64,000 bases of DNA from Pseudothermotoga elfii DSM 9442 = NBRC 107921 (GCF_000504085.1 NC_022792.1:1206001-1270000); one strand, 5' to 3'. Shown: positions 18,021 through 26,788, numbered from the stretch's first letter. Translations and numbers: made by a program. Notes: a model not told the origin generated them from the letters alone.

Positions 18021-19342
18021 AGTATACCTCCCATCCTTTTAATTTCACCTTGTAATTCTTGGTATCTTACATCTCTGATATTGCAATTTTCTCTTACGGC
18101 TATCGCGGCACAAATGCCAGCTGCTAAACCGATAGAAGCAGCAAGAGGACTCGTTCTAATTGCGGAGAAAGCTAAATGATCCGCGCTTATGTTTCTACCT
18201 GATAGTAAAACGTTATTCAACCCTTGTGGGAAAAGTGATCTTAGAGGGATTTGATATTCTCCCGGATAAGGAATTTTAATTGTTTTCAGCCCACTAGAAT
18301 TCGGTGAATGTAAATCCACAGGGTAAGCTCCTATGGCTATTTTGTCTTGAAAATCTCTTGTCTCAAGTAAATCTTTAATTGTTAACTGGTAATCTCCAAT
18401 TATATGACTGGTTTCTCTTATGCCTATCGTGCATCCCACTTGTTCTAATTTTGCACTTTCAAAACCAGGTATCTCATTATTGAGAAATTCCAAAAAGTTC
18501 CATATATCAAGGCTTGCACAGCTTTGAGCTCTGGTTAACTCCATTGGATCTGCCGCATATCCAGGATATCGAGTTGTATTCATGAAGACCTCGTCTTCTC
18601 TGAAAGGTACCTCAAAAAATAAGAGCCTATCACGTTTGAATCTCACATTATATTTTTCAAGTTTTTTCATGTGATCGAAGAATCCAGAAACAGCCAGATA
18701 AGAAAAATCTGGACTATTTGCAAGAGTAAACTGCTCAGGATTCGTCTGTATGTAACTGATTATTTCTTTCTTATTTACCCTGCTCAACTTCATTATCAGA
18801 GTCATAGGCTGGCATCTTTTTCTATCGTTATTTCCTTCCACATATGGGGCACCAGCTTTTATGCAAAAATTTCCATCTCCTGTCGAGTCTATGTAAATTT
18901 TTCCGTTTAAATTTATCTTTTTTTGCATTGTTGCTACTTCTATCTGAGTTACTGTTCCATTTTTTGTTTTAACATCACTAACGAGACATCCAAATAAATA
19001 ATCAACGTTCTCCTGATGCAACATGTTTATCAGCACTGTTTTAAGTTTTTCCGGTTCAAACGGCGTTATGGTTTTTACAAAACCTATAGGGTCCTTTATA
19101 TGTCCATAACTTCCTTTGATCTTTACTAATCTATCCACTATCTCTTGAGCAATAGCACCAGCTATCTGCCTCAGAGGTGAATGAAAAGTCATCATGGGAT
19201 TAACCAAAGCATTCGTTAGTACACCGCCGAGAGCCATATCTTTTTCTAAAAGTAAAACGGAAACACCCATACGCTTTGCTGCAACAGCACTGCAAACGCC
19301 CGCAATTCCTCCACCTACTACTATTACATCGTAATCTGGCAT
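18017..19342 (-). CDS. FAD-dependent oxidoreductase
   Basis: A 441-residue flavoprotein with an N-terminal dinucleotide fold DVIVVGGGIAGVCSAVAA and a second FAD contact near YIDSTGDGNFCIKAG. It belongs to the broad FAD_oxidored group common beside sugar ABC transporters in Thermotogales and Bacteroidetes. The C-terminal block LLSGRNISADHLAFSAIR is typical. Ribosome site GAGGAAAG precedes ATG at 19342. Substrate unknown; location between a permease and DUF4127 suggests oxidation of an imported sugar or polyol. Confidence 0.88.
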   Translation of the reverse strand: MPDYDVIVVGGGIAGVCSAVAAKRMGVSVLLLEKDMALGGVLTNALVNPMMTFHSPLRQIAGAIAQEIVDRLVKIKGSYGHIKDPIGFVKTITPFEPEKLKTVLINMLHQENVDYLFGCLVSDVKTKNGTVTQIEVATMQKKINLNGKIYIDSTGDGNFCIKAGAPYVEGNNDRKRCQPMTLIMKLSRVNKKEIISYIQTNPEQFTLANSPDFSYLAVSGFFDHMKKLEKYNVRFKRDRLLFFEVPFREDEVFMNTTRYPGYAADPMELTRAQSCASLDIWNFLEFLNNEIPGFESAKLEQVGCTIGIRETSHIIGDYQLTIKDLLETRDFQDKIAIGAYPVDLHSPNSSGLKTIKIPYPGEYQIPLRSLFPQGLNNVLLSGRNISADHLAFSAIRTSPLAASIGLAAGICAAIAVRENCNIRDVRYQELQGEIKRMGGIL

Positions 19343-19367
19343 AACTGCTTTCCTCCTCGGATAAGTA

Positions 19368-20249
19368 TTATTTAATTCCTGAGCTTAAAGATATATCCGT
19401 AAAGTATTTTTGAAAAACGAAGAATACTATCACAATCGGGATTATACTCACTGTTGTTGCAGCCATAAGAGGTCCCCAATCTACTGTGTACCTGCTTTTA
19501 AAAGTTTCCAAACCTAGTTGAATGGTTCTCATATTGCTATCACTTGTTACAACCAAAGGCCAGAGAAAATCATCCCAAGCTTGTGTGAAAGTAAATATTG
19601 CAAGTGCGGCTAATGAGGGTTTTCCTAATGGCAAGAAGATTTTTGTAAATATTCTAAGCTCGCTTGCACCATCTATTCTGGCAGCTTCCATCAATTCTCG
19701 TGGAAATTGCATATAAAACTGCCTCATAACAAACACACCAAAAGCACTCATTATATGAGGTATCATAAGTCCAAAATAAGTATTAAGTAAACCTGTGCCG
19801 CCTCTGCCAAATATGTCATTTCCGCCGACAAGAGGGAACGATTTGACCAATAGAAACGTTGGAACGAGTGTAATCTGTATAGGAACCATCATGGTACTCA
19901 GCAAAATGAGAAAAAGAATATTTTTAAAAGGAAACTCAAGTTTTGCAAAAGCATAACCTGCGACTGAACAAAATATGAGATTTATGATTGCAGATGATAA
20001 AGCAACAATGAAACTATTCAAAAAGTATCTACCAAAACTTCGTGTCATAATTGCATTTTGATAGTGCTCAAAAGTCGGAGTTTTTGGTAAGAACGTGGGA
20101 GGCCATAAGAAAATCTCCTCATTGGATTTCACAGATGAGGTGATCATCCAAAAAAAAGGGAATCCCATTATAATAGCAGTGAAAACCAATAACATTATTG
20201 TCCATACTCTTCTGCTCTTCACACTTACACCTCTTTTCTCTTTCCCCAC
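19368..20249 (-). CDS. Sugar ABC transporter permease (MalG type)
   Basis: A 293-residue membrane protein with a MalG-like N-terminus (WMITSSVKSNEEIFLWPPTFLP) and the EAA loop RELMEAARIDGASELRIF. It overlaps the start of the partner permease region by 25 bases, showing tight coupling. Forms the membrane channel with the protein encoded at 20225-21115. No ATPase in the operon. Confidence 0.93.
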   Translation of the reverse strand: MGKEKRGVSVKSRRVWTIMLLVFTAIIMGFPFFWMITSSVKSNEEIFLWPPTFLPKTPTFEHYQNAIMTRSFGRYFLNSFIVALSSAIINLIFCSVAGYAFAKLEFPFKNILFLILLSTMMVPIQITLVPTFLLVKSFPLVGGNDIFGRGGTGLLNTYFGLMIPHIMSAFGVFVMRQFYMQFPRELMEAARIDGASELRIFTKIFLPLGKPSLAALAIFTFTQAWDDFLWPLVVTSDSNMRTIQLGLETFKSRYTVDWGPLMAATTVSIIPIVIVFFVFQKYFTDISLSSGIK

Positions 20250-21115
20250 ATAAAACTAAAAATGGAAAGAACCATTATGATGATGCCTAAAATAAATGAC
20301 ATTGCACTGGCATATCCCATGTTCATGTAGTCAAAAGCTGTTCTGTATACAAGTAATCCTACTGTCGTAGTGGACTGTAATGGTCCTCCACCGGTCATAA
20401 CGTAAACTTCTGTAAAAGTCTGCAAAGTGCTTGCAAGACCAACTATTAGAACATATATATGAACGGGTCTTAGAAGTGGAAGTGTGATTTTCAAGAATCT
20501 TTTGAATTTTGTCGCGCCATCTATCGAAGCAGCTTCATAAAGGAATTTGGGAATTCCTTGAAGACCTGCAAGATAAATAAGCATATTCCAGCCGACCCCG
20601 CGCCATACTCTCATCACTACCAGTGAATGTAACGCCCATTTCGTATCCTTTAAGAAATTAATAGGTTGTATGTTGAAAAGCGAAAGTAAATAATTAAGAA
20701 TACCAAATTGTGCATCATAAAGCCATATCCAGATCATACTTGCAGCTACCATTGGGGTTATTACCGGCAGATAGTAAATTGCTCTGAATATACCAACTCC
20801 TCTAATACTATTATTTACGAGAAGAGCGAGTAGTAAAGAAATGATCATATTCAGTGGCAATACTTCTGCGGAAAACTGAGAGGTTTTGAGAACAGCATTC
20901 CAGAATTCGGAATCTGTTAGTGCTCTTAGGTAATTGGAAATTCCTACAAAATTAGCTTTTCCAAATCCCGAGAAATCGGTGAAACTGAGATAAAGCGAAG
21001 CAAAGATTGGTACTATTCTGAATATCATATTGTATATGAAAACAGGTGCAATAAGTAAAAAGGCAGTAAAGATTATCCGCTTCTGCAATGTGTGCAATTT
21101 TCTTTTCCCGGTCAC
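20225..21115 (-). CDS. Sugar ABC transporter permease (MalF type)
   Basis: A 296-residue permease with six predicted hydrophobic segments and the EAA loop KFLYEAASIDGATKFKRF. Located directly after the binding-protein gene and separated from it by a 56-bp gap containing a perfect hairpin. Confidence 0.93.
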   Translation of the reverse strand: MTGKRKLHTLQKRIIFTAFLLIAPVFIYNMIFRIVPIFASLYLSFTDFSGFGKANFVGISNYLRALTDSEFWNAVLKTSQFSAEVLPLNMIISLLLALLVNNSIRGVGIFRAIYYLPVITPMVAASMIWIWLYDAQFGILNYLLSLFNIQPINFLKDTKWALHSLVVMRVWRGVGWNMLIYLAGLQGIPKFLYEAASIDGATKFKRFLKITLPLLRPVHIYVLIVGLASTLQTFTEVYVMTGGGPLQSTTTVGLLVYRTAFDYMNMGYASAMSFILGIIIMVLSIFSFMWGKRKEV

Positions 21116-21137
21116 TTTTTATCACCTCAAAGAAAAC

Positions 21138-21163
21138 TTGCCGATCCCGTTAAGGATCGGCAA
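21138..21163 (-). terminator. Intercistronic hairpin after the binding-protein gene
   Basis: Perfect 10-bp stem (TTGCCGATCC / GGATCGGCAA) with a 6-base loop, followed on the minus strand by GTTTTC. It lies between the binding-protein stop and the permease start. It likely acts as a partial terminator or mRNA stabiliser, letting binding protein be made in excess over permeases. Confidence 0.7.
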
Positions 21164-21171
21164 AGCAAATC

Positions 21172-22401
21172 TTATTTGAGTTTTTTGATTTCCTCTGCAG
21201 CTTTATCAAGGGCTTCTTTTGGATTCACAACTCCTCTAATTGCCTGTTCCAAGTACTTAGATAGAATATCCCTTGCTTGTACCCAGAATGGCACGTTTGG
21301 ATTTCCAAATGCATATTTTGTACCAAGCACAAACATTTTGATTACAGGGTCAGAAGACACAAAGCTCGCCTCAGCTGCAGATTGCCTTGGTGGGATACCA
21401 CCCAGTGAGCTATTGATTTTAATTATGGAATCTTTTGATGTCAAATGAGAAAGAACTTTAATTGTGGAGTCAAGATTTTTTGTTGTGCGTGAAACCATAA
21501 AACCAGCAAATGAGTAAAACGCAGCTTTGGTATATCTTGCTGGTGAAAGACACAGCTGTATGTTGTCAAAGGCATCAGGTGCATACTTTTTAAATGCACT
21601 CATGGATTCGGAGGTTACAAATGCCATCGCGGCTGTCCCTGCTGCTATTGGTTCAAGGTTTCCAACTGCAGAGAGTCCATATTCCGAAGTAACTTTGTGT
21701 TTTCGTATAAGATCTACATAAAATTGAAGGGCCTCAGTGCCTTCTGGTCCGTTAAATATTGGATTAAATTCTTCATCAAAGAGCCTGCCACCATTCGCAA
21801 TTAAGAACATTGTCCATACTTGTTGCAAATCGATTCCTGAGACTGGGAGGTCTAAGCCCGCAATTTTTAATCTCGAACCTTGCCATTCTGTGGTGGCAAC
21901 TGCAAAGGCTTTAAGTTGCTCCCAAGTAACAGGAGGTTCATTAGGATCTAAACCTGCTCTCTTGAAAAAGTCTTTTCTGTAAGCAAGAAGCCTTCCAGAG
22001 CCAAAAACAGGTATAAAGTATGTCTTTCCTTTGTAAGTCCCCACATTCAAAGCTGTACCAAAGTCATCACTATTTTCGATTTGTGAGAGATACTCATCCA
22101 GTGGAAGAATCAATTCCTTCTCAGCAAACCCAGCCACTGCAGCCTGGCCATGCATGAATATGTCAGGACCTATACCACCAGCGAAAGCGGTCATCAGTTT
22201 TGTAGAAAGCTCTCCCCATGGCACAAAATCAACTACCATGTCTATATCTGGATTTTTTTCCTCAAATTCTGGTACTATTTGTGACTCGACAACATCCATA
22301 AAACTTTTCGTTGTACCTGCAAACCATACGGTAACTTTCTCTTTCGAAATTCCTGTCACAAGTGCCAGAACTAGAAACAAGGAAACAACTACTTTTTTCA
22401 T
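21172..22401 (-). CDS. Sugar ABC transporter substrate-binding protein (CUT1 type)
   Basis: A 409-residue protein with signal peptide MKKVVVSLFLVLALVTGIS and mature start KEKVTVWFAGTTKSFMDVV, typical of SBP family 1. The start at 22401 was chosen because AGGAGGGATAATT lies just upstream on the minus strand; a longer frame starting 36 bases earlier would include the ribosome site. Works with the two permeases downstream. Substrate unknown. Confidence 0.92.
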   Translation of the reverse strand: MKKVVVSLFLVLALVTGISKEKVTVWFAGTTKSFMDVVESQIVPEFEEKNPDIDMVVDFVPWGELSTKLMTAFAGGIGPDIFMHGQAAVAGFAEKELILPLDEYLSQIENSDDFGTALNVGTYKGKTYFIPVFGSGRLLAYRKDFFKRAGLDPNEPPVTWEQLKAFAVATTEWQGSRLKIAGLDLPVSGIDLQQVWTMFLIANGGRLFDEEFNPIFNGPEGTEALQFYVDLIRKHKVTSEYGLSAVGNLEPIAAGTAAMAFVTSESMSAFKKYAPDAFDNIQLCLSPARYTKAAFYSFAGFMVSRTTKNLDSTIKVLSHLTSKDSIIKINSSLGGIPPRQSAAEASFVSSDPVIKMFVLGTKYAFGNPNVPFWVQARDILSKYLEQAIRGVVNPKEALDKAAEEIKKLK

Positions 22402-22440
22402 AATTATCCCTCCTTTTGGATAAAAATATATATTCAAAAA

Positions 22441-23118
22441 TCATCCATGAATGACTTTTCCATACTCTCTTACAGCCTTGCTGAAATCTCTTAAATTAAC
22501 TCCTGTTACTATAGGGCCTATTATTATTCCCCGAAATCCCATTTCTAAAAGCCTTTCACATTCCGTTGATGATATTTTCTTTTGAGTGGGCACAAAAGCA
22601 GGTAGTTCAGTCATGCTAAGAATTTCTTTGTATTTTGTGATATCGAGGAGTGTAAGAGGTTTTCCATAATCACTTGGGTTTATGATGGAAACTTCCACAG
22701 CATCAGCACCTATCAAAACAAGATGTTTGACCATATAAAGTTCATACGTATAATTGAGTGCTAACATTTTTGCCATATTACTGTTAAGCAGATATAGTGG
22801 AGCATAGTCTATATAAACGTCGAAAAACGAGAAACCTGAATCTTCCATTTCCTTAATTTCAGAAGGAGAGGCCATTGTTTCTGTACCAGGGACAATGCCC
22901 ATACAACAGTTTAATTCCTTTATTTTTTCAACCTCAGATTTTATTGCCTTCCATGAAGTATGGATTTGACCAGTTACTCTGTGTTTGAGATTTACGTGCA
23001 GCTTGATAGCATCAGCACCATTATCAATTGCTGCTCTCGCATAATCCAAAGAATTCTCAGGAAGGCTCACAATAAGAAGTGGTTTTTCTGAAGATAAAAG
23101 CTCATGAAAATTCAACAT
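22441..23118 (-). CDS. TIM-barrel protein of unknown function
   Basis: A 225-residue protein with alternating strands and helices typical of a small (beta/alpha)8 barrel: LLIVSLPE, AIDNGADAIKLHVN, GIVPGTE, FFDVYID, GADAVEVSII and a final MGFRGIIIGPIV phosphate-loop-like strand. It recalls NanE-like epimerases and other sugar-phosphate barrels, but I cannot assign a family. It overlaps the LacI regulator stop by seven bases and precedes the binding protein, so it is probably a catabolic enzyme of the same sugar. Confidence 0.65.
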   Translation of the reverse strand: MLNFHELLSSEKPLLIVSLPENSLDYARAAIDNGADAIKLHVNLKHRVTGQIHTSWKAIKSEVEKIKELNCCMGIVPGTETMASPSEIKEMEDSGFSFFDVYIDYAPLYLLNSNMAKMLALNYTYELYMVKHLVLIGADAVEVSIINPSDYGKPLTLLDITKYKEILSMTELPAFVPTQKKISSTECERLLEMGFRGIIIGPIVTGVNLRDFSKAVREYGKVIHG

Positions 23119-24119
23119 AAATCACCCCTGACCAAAGTCTCCCCATTTATTACTGTGGGCTCGACAAAGACAACCCCTTTAGCTTCAGTATTGCCATCAA
23201 GTAGTTCGCGTAGCATCAGAAAAGCAATTTTCCCTAATAAATATGGATTGAGCGAAACAGTAGAAATCTTAGGAGTGATGTGTTTGCAAAAACTCAATCC
23301 CCCAAAGCCAAGCAATCCTACTTCCTTAGGGACTTTGAATTTTAAAACATTCAGTTCTTCGAGGGCACCTTTTGCAAGCCAATCAGTAGTACAAAAAAGA
23401 GCTGTTCTGTAAGATCTCAGAAATTTTTCATGTTCTAAAACAGCCTTTTTGCCTGCCTTCTCGTCGAATTCTTCAAGCTCTATTATCTTAATATCATCAG
23501 TGCTTTTTCCTCTTTCTTTAAAGGATTTCAGAAAACCTTCTACTCTGTCGGAAAAGGTGGAAATAGATCTTGGACCAGTTATAACACACACTTTCTCATA
23601 ATAAGTTTTTAGAATCTCGACTCCCGCTAAGTATCCTCCACGAATATTGTCATTATTCACTGATGGAAAGGATTCAAGTCCGTCATATTTGCCTATAAGT
23701 ACAACTGGAAGCTCTATTTTGAGGAGAAAATTTTTCATGGACTCTGGCATAGGGATACCGCCAGCAATTATTCCATCAACAAGATTTAGAGGCACAAGAG
23801 TGTTGTCGAACTCTTCAATTGATGAAACTGTTTGAACTAAGTAATGAAAATTCTCCTTAGTAGCGTTTTCGAGAATGCCTTTTTGAACTTTTGAAAAAAA
23901 CTCATCACTTTCCATTGATTCATGAGGATTGGCAACGAGGAGCATTATTATTTTATCGTTTCCTATTTCAATACTGGTTTTGTAACCTAATTCGCGAGCA
24001 ACCCTGAGGATCTCCCGTTTTGTCTTGTCGCTGATACGTGGATCATTTTTAAGCGCTCTGGAAACAGTTGAAATGGAAAATCCTGTAATCTTCGAAATAT
24101 CTTTCAATGTTCCAGCCAC
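23112..24119 (-). CDS. LacI-family transcriptional regulator
   Basis: A 335-residue regulator: N-terminal HTH (LKDISKITGFSISTVSRALKNDPRIS) followed by a periplasmic-binding-protein-like effector domain. GTG at 24119 was chosen because AAGGAGGA sits 7 bases upstream; a start at 24146 would put the ribosome site inside the gene. It heads a minus-strand sugar operon and is preceded by a good promoter and two matching TGCA-N5-TGCA sites, suggesting autoregulation and control of the operon. Confidence 0.92.
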   Translation of the reverse strand: MAGTLKDISKITGFSISTVSRALKNDPRISDKTKREILRVARELGYKTSIEIGNDKIIMLLVANPHESMESDEFFSKVQKGILENATKENFHYLVQTVSSIEEFDNTLVPLNLVDGIIAGGIPMPESMKNFLLKIELPVVLIGKYDGLESFPSVNNDNIRGGYLAGVEILKTYYEKVCVITGPRSISTFSDRVEGFLKSFKERGKSTDDIKIIELEEFDEKAGKKAVLEHEKFLRSYRTALFCTTDWLAKGALEELNVLKFKVPKEVGLLGFGGLSFCKHITPKISTVSLNPYLLGKIAFLMLRELLDGNTEAKGVVFVEPTVINGETLVRGDLC

Positions 24120-24131
24120 AAAACATCCTCC

Positions 24132-24146
24132 TTGCAAATTATGCAA
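24132..24146. promoter_or_regulatory. Candidate LacI-type operator, site 1
   Basis: TTGCA-AATTA-TGCAA is a perfect 5-5-5 inverted repeat lying between the promoter and the ribosome site of the LacI gene. The same architecture recurs at 24290-24304. Confidence 0.5.
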
Positions 24147-24161
24147 ATAAATATCACTATA

Positions 24162-24189
24162 AGTATAACATATTTAGATCGAAAGTCAA
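24162..24189 (-). promoter_or_regulatory. Sigma-70-like promoter for LacI operon
   Basis: On the minus strand TTGACT (24184-24189), a 16-bp spacer and TATACT (24162-24167). The start point would lie about 35 bases before the GTG start, with operator site 1 in the leader. Confidence 0.75.
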
Positions 24190-24289
24190 GCAGCGCAAAT
24201 ATCAAAAACATCTGTTTTATTCGTTGAATAAAGCATATCATAGCTTGAAACAAGGAGAATTGAAATTACACATAATCAAAAAATGAGTT

Positions 24290-24304
24290 ATGCAAAATAT
24301 GCAA
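24290..24304. promoter_or_regulatory. Candidate LacI-type operator, site 2
   Basis: ATGCA-AAATA-TGCAA has the same half-site and spacing as site 1, about 158 bp away centre to centre, which would allow looping across the promoter. One outer base breaks the symmetry. Confidence 0.4.
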
Positions 24305-24321
24305 ATTTATCAATGTTAAGT

Positions 24322-24340
24322 CAGAAGGTTCCACCTTCTG
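24322..24340. repeat. Short perfect hairpin, possible left end of an IS605-like remnant
   Basis: CAGAAGG-TTCCA-CCTTCTG, a 7-bp perfect stem with 5-base loop. It lies 124 bp upstream of the omegaRNA-like segment. IS200/IS605 elements carry subterminal hairpins, so it may mark the left end, but this is a guess. Confidence 0.3.
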
Positions 24341-24463
24341 TAAGGTAGAGATGAATAGTTTAACAAAGACCTGAAAAAATTAATGGACATGATTTTATAA
24401 TAAAGATGGTAAGAAAAGGCAAAGGTAATATTCAAGGTACAGTTTTTGGAGTAATAAAAAATA

Positions 24464-24587
24464 TGGCGAAATGCCTCTCAAGGCATACGCGGCAAAAGGT
24501 GTATGTGAACCACCCTGCGAGAATGAGGCACCCAAAAAGTGCAAACTCCTCAGGAAGCCTCAACTTGTAGAAACGAGGGTAGTTCGC
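24464..24587 (+). ncRNA. omegaRNA-like IS605 right-end segment without tnpB
   Basis: The segment runs from GAAATGCCTCTCAAGGCAT through CGGCAAAAGGTGTATG and GAATGAGGCACCC to AAGCCTC...GAGGGTAGTTCGC. This is the layout I recognise from the 3' ends of IS200/IS605-family elements, where the tnpB omegaRNA scaffold ends at a right-end hairpin followed by GTAGTTCAC. No tnpA or tnpB reading frame is present nearby. It shares AAGCCTC, GGGTAGTT and the right-end layout with the minus-strand element at 44356-44532. Identification is by pattern memory, not search. Confidence 0.55.
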
Positions 24588-24782
24588 AATAAAGTATTTC
24601 AACTCTTATTCATCTTAGCATTGGTATCATGAAATATCTTTTCATTAGTTTCGAATTCTCAAAATCACGTTTCATCTAAACTGTTTGCTCAATACTAAAA
24701 TTAACGACTCTCACAAAGTAGTTGGAAAACACCTCCAACTCACTTTTTATGTCTAATATACCGGCAAATTTGACAAAATGTG

Positions 24783-24810
24783 AAAAAATGGGGCTCTTGC
24801 CCCATTTTTT
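24783..24810. terminator. Bidirectional rho-independent terminator
   Basis: A 12-bp stem, AAAAAATGGGGC / GCCCCATTTTTT, with TCTT loop. It lies past the stop of the minus-strand lipoprotein gene. Its core equals that of the terminator at 16557-16580. Confidence 0.85.
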
Positions 24811-24885
24811 ATTGTGTTTTATAAATACTCGTGTTTCAACAGTGCCTCAAAGTTTTTATTTAATATTTCACAAAATCACCGAAAA

Positions 24886-25434
24886 CTATAAAAACAGCAT
24901 TGGAATTGGATAAATTATAGCTTCAGTAGCACTGCCTGTATCATCGACAAATACCGCGAAGAAATAGCCATCATCATTAATTATCAGAAATGGTAATGAG
25001 AAAGAAGTTATTGTGCCATCTTCAGTCTCACCTTGAACAGTCATCATATAAGTCTTTTGGACAAAATCTGGTGGATTTGCCCAATTATAAGACAAAAGCT
25101 TGCTGTCAATTTCGCTGAGCCCTTTGAGCTCTACACTTGTAAGTGTAGAGGGCCAAATGAAATCGAAAAGAAAAATACCAAACACCTCTACCCCATCGAT
25201 CACATCTGTATCTGAAGCATCTTGATCAGGAATATAAACGAATTGCTTGATCAACTGCATGAACTCTGTTGGGCTTGAATCTGGGTTAGGGATATCAGAT
25301 TCGAAGGCATCTAAAACAGTATTTAGCAAATTTTCAGCCGTTTGGTTGACATCTGTAGCTGTTGGAGAAATAAGCCCACAACCTGCAAGTACGAATAAGC
25401 CCGCAATCAGAAAAGTTAGAAACACCATTTTCAC
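24886..25434 (-). CDS. Putative lipoprotein of unknown function
   Basis: A 182-residue protein with a lipoprotein signal: MKMVFLTFLIAGLFVLAGC, lipobox LAGC with C19 as the lipid site. The mature part has no family I recognise; it is acidic early (DVNQTAENLLNTVLDAFESD) and then beta-rich with TMTVQGETEDGTITSFSLPF. GTG start with AAGGGGGTGG upstream. Monocistronic: its own promoter (25460-25488) and terminator (24783-24810). Likely surface exposed. Confidence 0.75.
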   Translation of the reverse strand: MKMVFLTFLIAGLFVLAGCGLISPTATDVNQTAENLLNTVLDAFESDIPNPDSSPTEFMQLIKQFVYIPDQDASDTDVIDGVEVFGIFLFDFIWPSTLTSVELKGLSEIDSKLLSYNWANPPDFVQKTYMMTVQGETEDGTITSFSLPFLIINDDGYFFAVFVDDTGSATEAIIYPIPMLFL

Positions 25435-25459
25435 ACAACCACCCCCTTGTGCTTAATAA

Positions 25460-25488
25460 ATGTTATCATTATTTCGAAATAATGTCAA
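25460..25488 (-). promoter_or_regulatory. Lipoprotein promoter with palindromic operator in spacer
   Basis: On the minus strand TTGACA (25483-25488), exactly 17 bp, TAACAT (25460-25465). The spacer contains the perfect 16-bp palindrome ATTATTTCGAAATAAT (25468-25483), a position where a bound repressor would block RNA polymerase. Confidence 0.75.
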
Positions 25489-25544
25489 CTTACTTTTACT
25501 CTGACTATCTTTTTCTGAAGATCTTTTTTTCAAGATAATTTTTC

Positions 25545-25589
25545 AATCACAACTGTCACAGTTTGTAGACAACTATCACATAAGTCACA
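25545..25589 (+). repeat. Five-iteron array upstream of AAA ATPase 1
   Basis: Five 7-bp units at 25545, 25554, 25564, 25574 and 25583 (AATCACA, TGTCACA, TGTAGAC, TATCACA, AGTCACA), spaced 9, 10, 10 and 9 bp, so all on about one face of the helix. The segment 25547-25589 recurs with only two mismatches in 43 at 26791-26833, after the gene. The array ends 11 bp before TATAAT (25601-25606), covering the -35 region of the ATPase promoter. Confidence 0.85.
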
Positions 25590-25622
25590 ATCTGTGATGT
25601 TATAATTATACCTGGTGGTCAA

Positions 25623-26786
25623 ATGAAAAAAGATGATATAAAACATATCCTGAAAGCACTTTTTGATGAACCCCTCTCCTCTAAGGATCTACTTGTTGAC
25701 AGAGAAAAAGAAATAGATTCTCTCAATATGGTGTGCTCACTCCAGCCGGCGGGAGTTTATGGTGTGTGCGGCGAAACGGGTGTTGGAAAAACAACTGTGT
25801 TGAACTTCGTTAATCCCGATGAAGGAGAAAGGATTTATCTGAAGCTCACAGAAAAAGAGAGCAAGGAGATAATAATTGCCGATATGCTTTACAAACTCGC
25901 TATGGAAGTAAAGAAAAGCAAAGCCACAGAGCTTTCGAAAATTGCAAAGCAAGTGATTGATTTCGTTGTCGAAGAAAGAAGTGAAACCAGTTCTCTTGGA
26001 GCGGCTGGAGGAGTTTTTGTGACAGGAAATTTTTCTAAAAGCACAACTCGCACAAAGAAATTCAATATTTATCAAACTTATGAATTGTTTGATGAACTCC
26101 TTGAGGCTCTATTGAAAAAATACAATAAAGTCGTTTTGCTTATAGATGAACTGGATAAAGAAAAAAAGGAAGAAGTGCTTGTAATTCTCGATTCGCTCAA
26201 AACTGTTTTTGGTAAAAACGGACTATTGGTAATACTTTCTTTGCCATTTGCGATATACAGGGAATACGTGAGAGACAGATTGAGATGGAACGAATCTGGG
26301 AATTTAGAGAATATACTGAAAGACACATTTTTTATAGAGCCACTCGATGATAAACAAATACAGCAAATGATCTCAAAAAGGTTGATAGCTTATCCAGACT
26401 ATTTCGATGGTGACGCTCTTTATGAAATAGCGAGATACAGTGATGGAAACCCAAGAGATGCCCTTTGGATTTCTCAACAGATCGTTCAGAATAATCTCGA
26501 TAACGAAAGAATAACAGGACAAATAGCAAGAGAAACTATTAAAAAGATAGTCAAAAGATATTTTGGAAGTTCCTGGGAATTAACAGATCTTCAGAAGAAG
26601 GTGCTTCGTATAGTAGCGGACCACCAGGGAAGTAGAAATGCTATAGTAAAAGAACTCGAGAAAAAAAACGTAAAAAGGCAAACCGCCTATACTTATATAA
26701 ACCGTCTGAAAGAAGATGGGCTGATAATTGAAAGAGATGAAAAATTAAGGGTTTCTGGGAAGATATTCTATTTGATCTCATCCTGA
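25623..26786 (+). CDS. Orc1/Cdc6-like AAA ATPase with C-terminal winged helix (ATPase 1)
   Basis: A 387-residue protein. Walker A is GETGVGKTT (50-58), Walker B LLIDELDKE (172-180), a sensor-1-like LVILSLPF, and a sensor-2-like GNPRDALWI (275-283) that recalls the Orc1/Cdc6 GDxR motif. The last ~70 residues look like a winged helix (QKKVLRIVADHQGSRN, then KRQTAYTYINRLKEDGLI). It is clearly paralogous to the protein at 51700-52857. It is flanked on both sides by five-iteron arrays, the likely targets of its winged helix. Exact family is not assigned; initiator, regulator or defence ATPase are all possible. Confidence 0.75.
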   Translation: MKKDDIKHILKALFDEPLSSKDLLVDREKEIDSLNMVCSLQPAGVYGVCGETGVGKTTVLNFVNPDEGERIYLKLTEKESKEIIIADMLYKLAMEVKKSKATELSKIAKQVIDFVVEERSETSSLGAAGGVFVTGNFSKSTTRTKKFNIYQTYELFDELLEALLKKYNKVVLLIDELDKEKKEEVLVILDSLKTVFGKNGLLVILSLPFAIYREYVRDRLRWNESGNLENILKDTFFIEPLDDKQIQQMISKRLIAYPDYFDGDALYEIARYSDGNPRDALWISQQIVQNNLDNERITGQIARETIKKIVKRYFGSSWELTDLQKKVLRIVADHQGSRNAIVKELEKKNVKRQTAYTYINRLKEDGLIIERDEKLRVSGKIFYLISS

Positions 26787-26788
26787 TC

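Noticed and set aside
23112-24146. Longer LacI start at 24146
   Set aside because: It would place the AAGGAGGA ribosome site and the palindromic operator inside the coding sequence; the GTG at 24119 has ideal spacing.
25585-25597. TCACA-ATC-TGTGA as a CRP-type site upstream of ATPase 1
   Set aside because: CRP sites are TGTGA-N6-TCACA; here the half-sites are in the opposite order with a 3-base centre, and the left half belongs to the last iteron.
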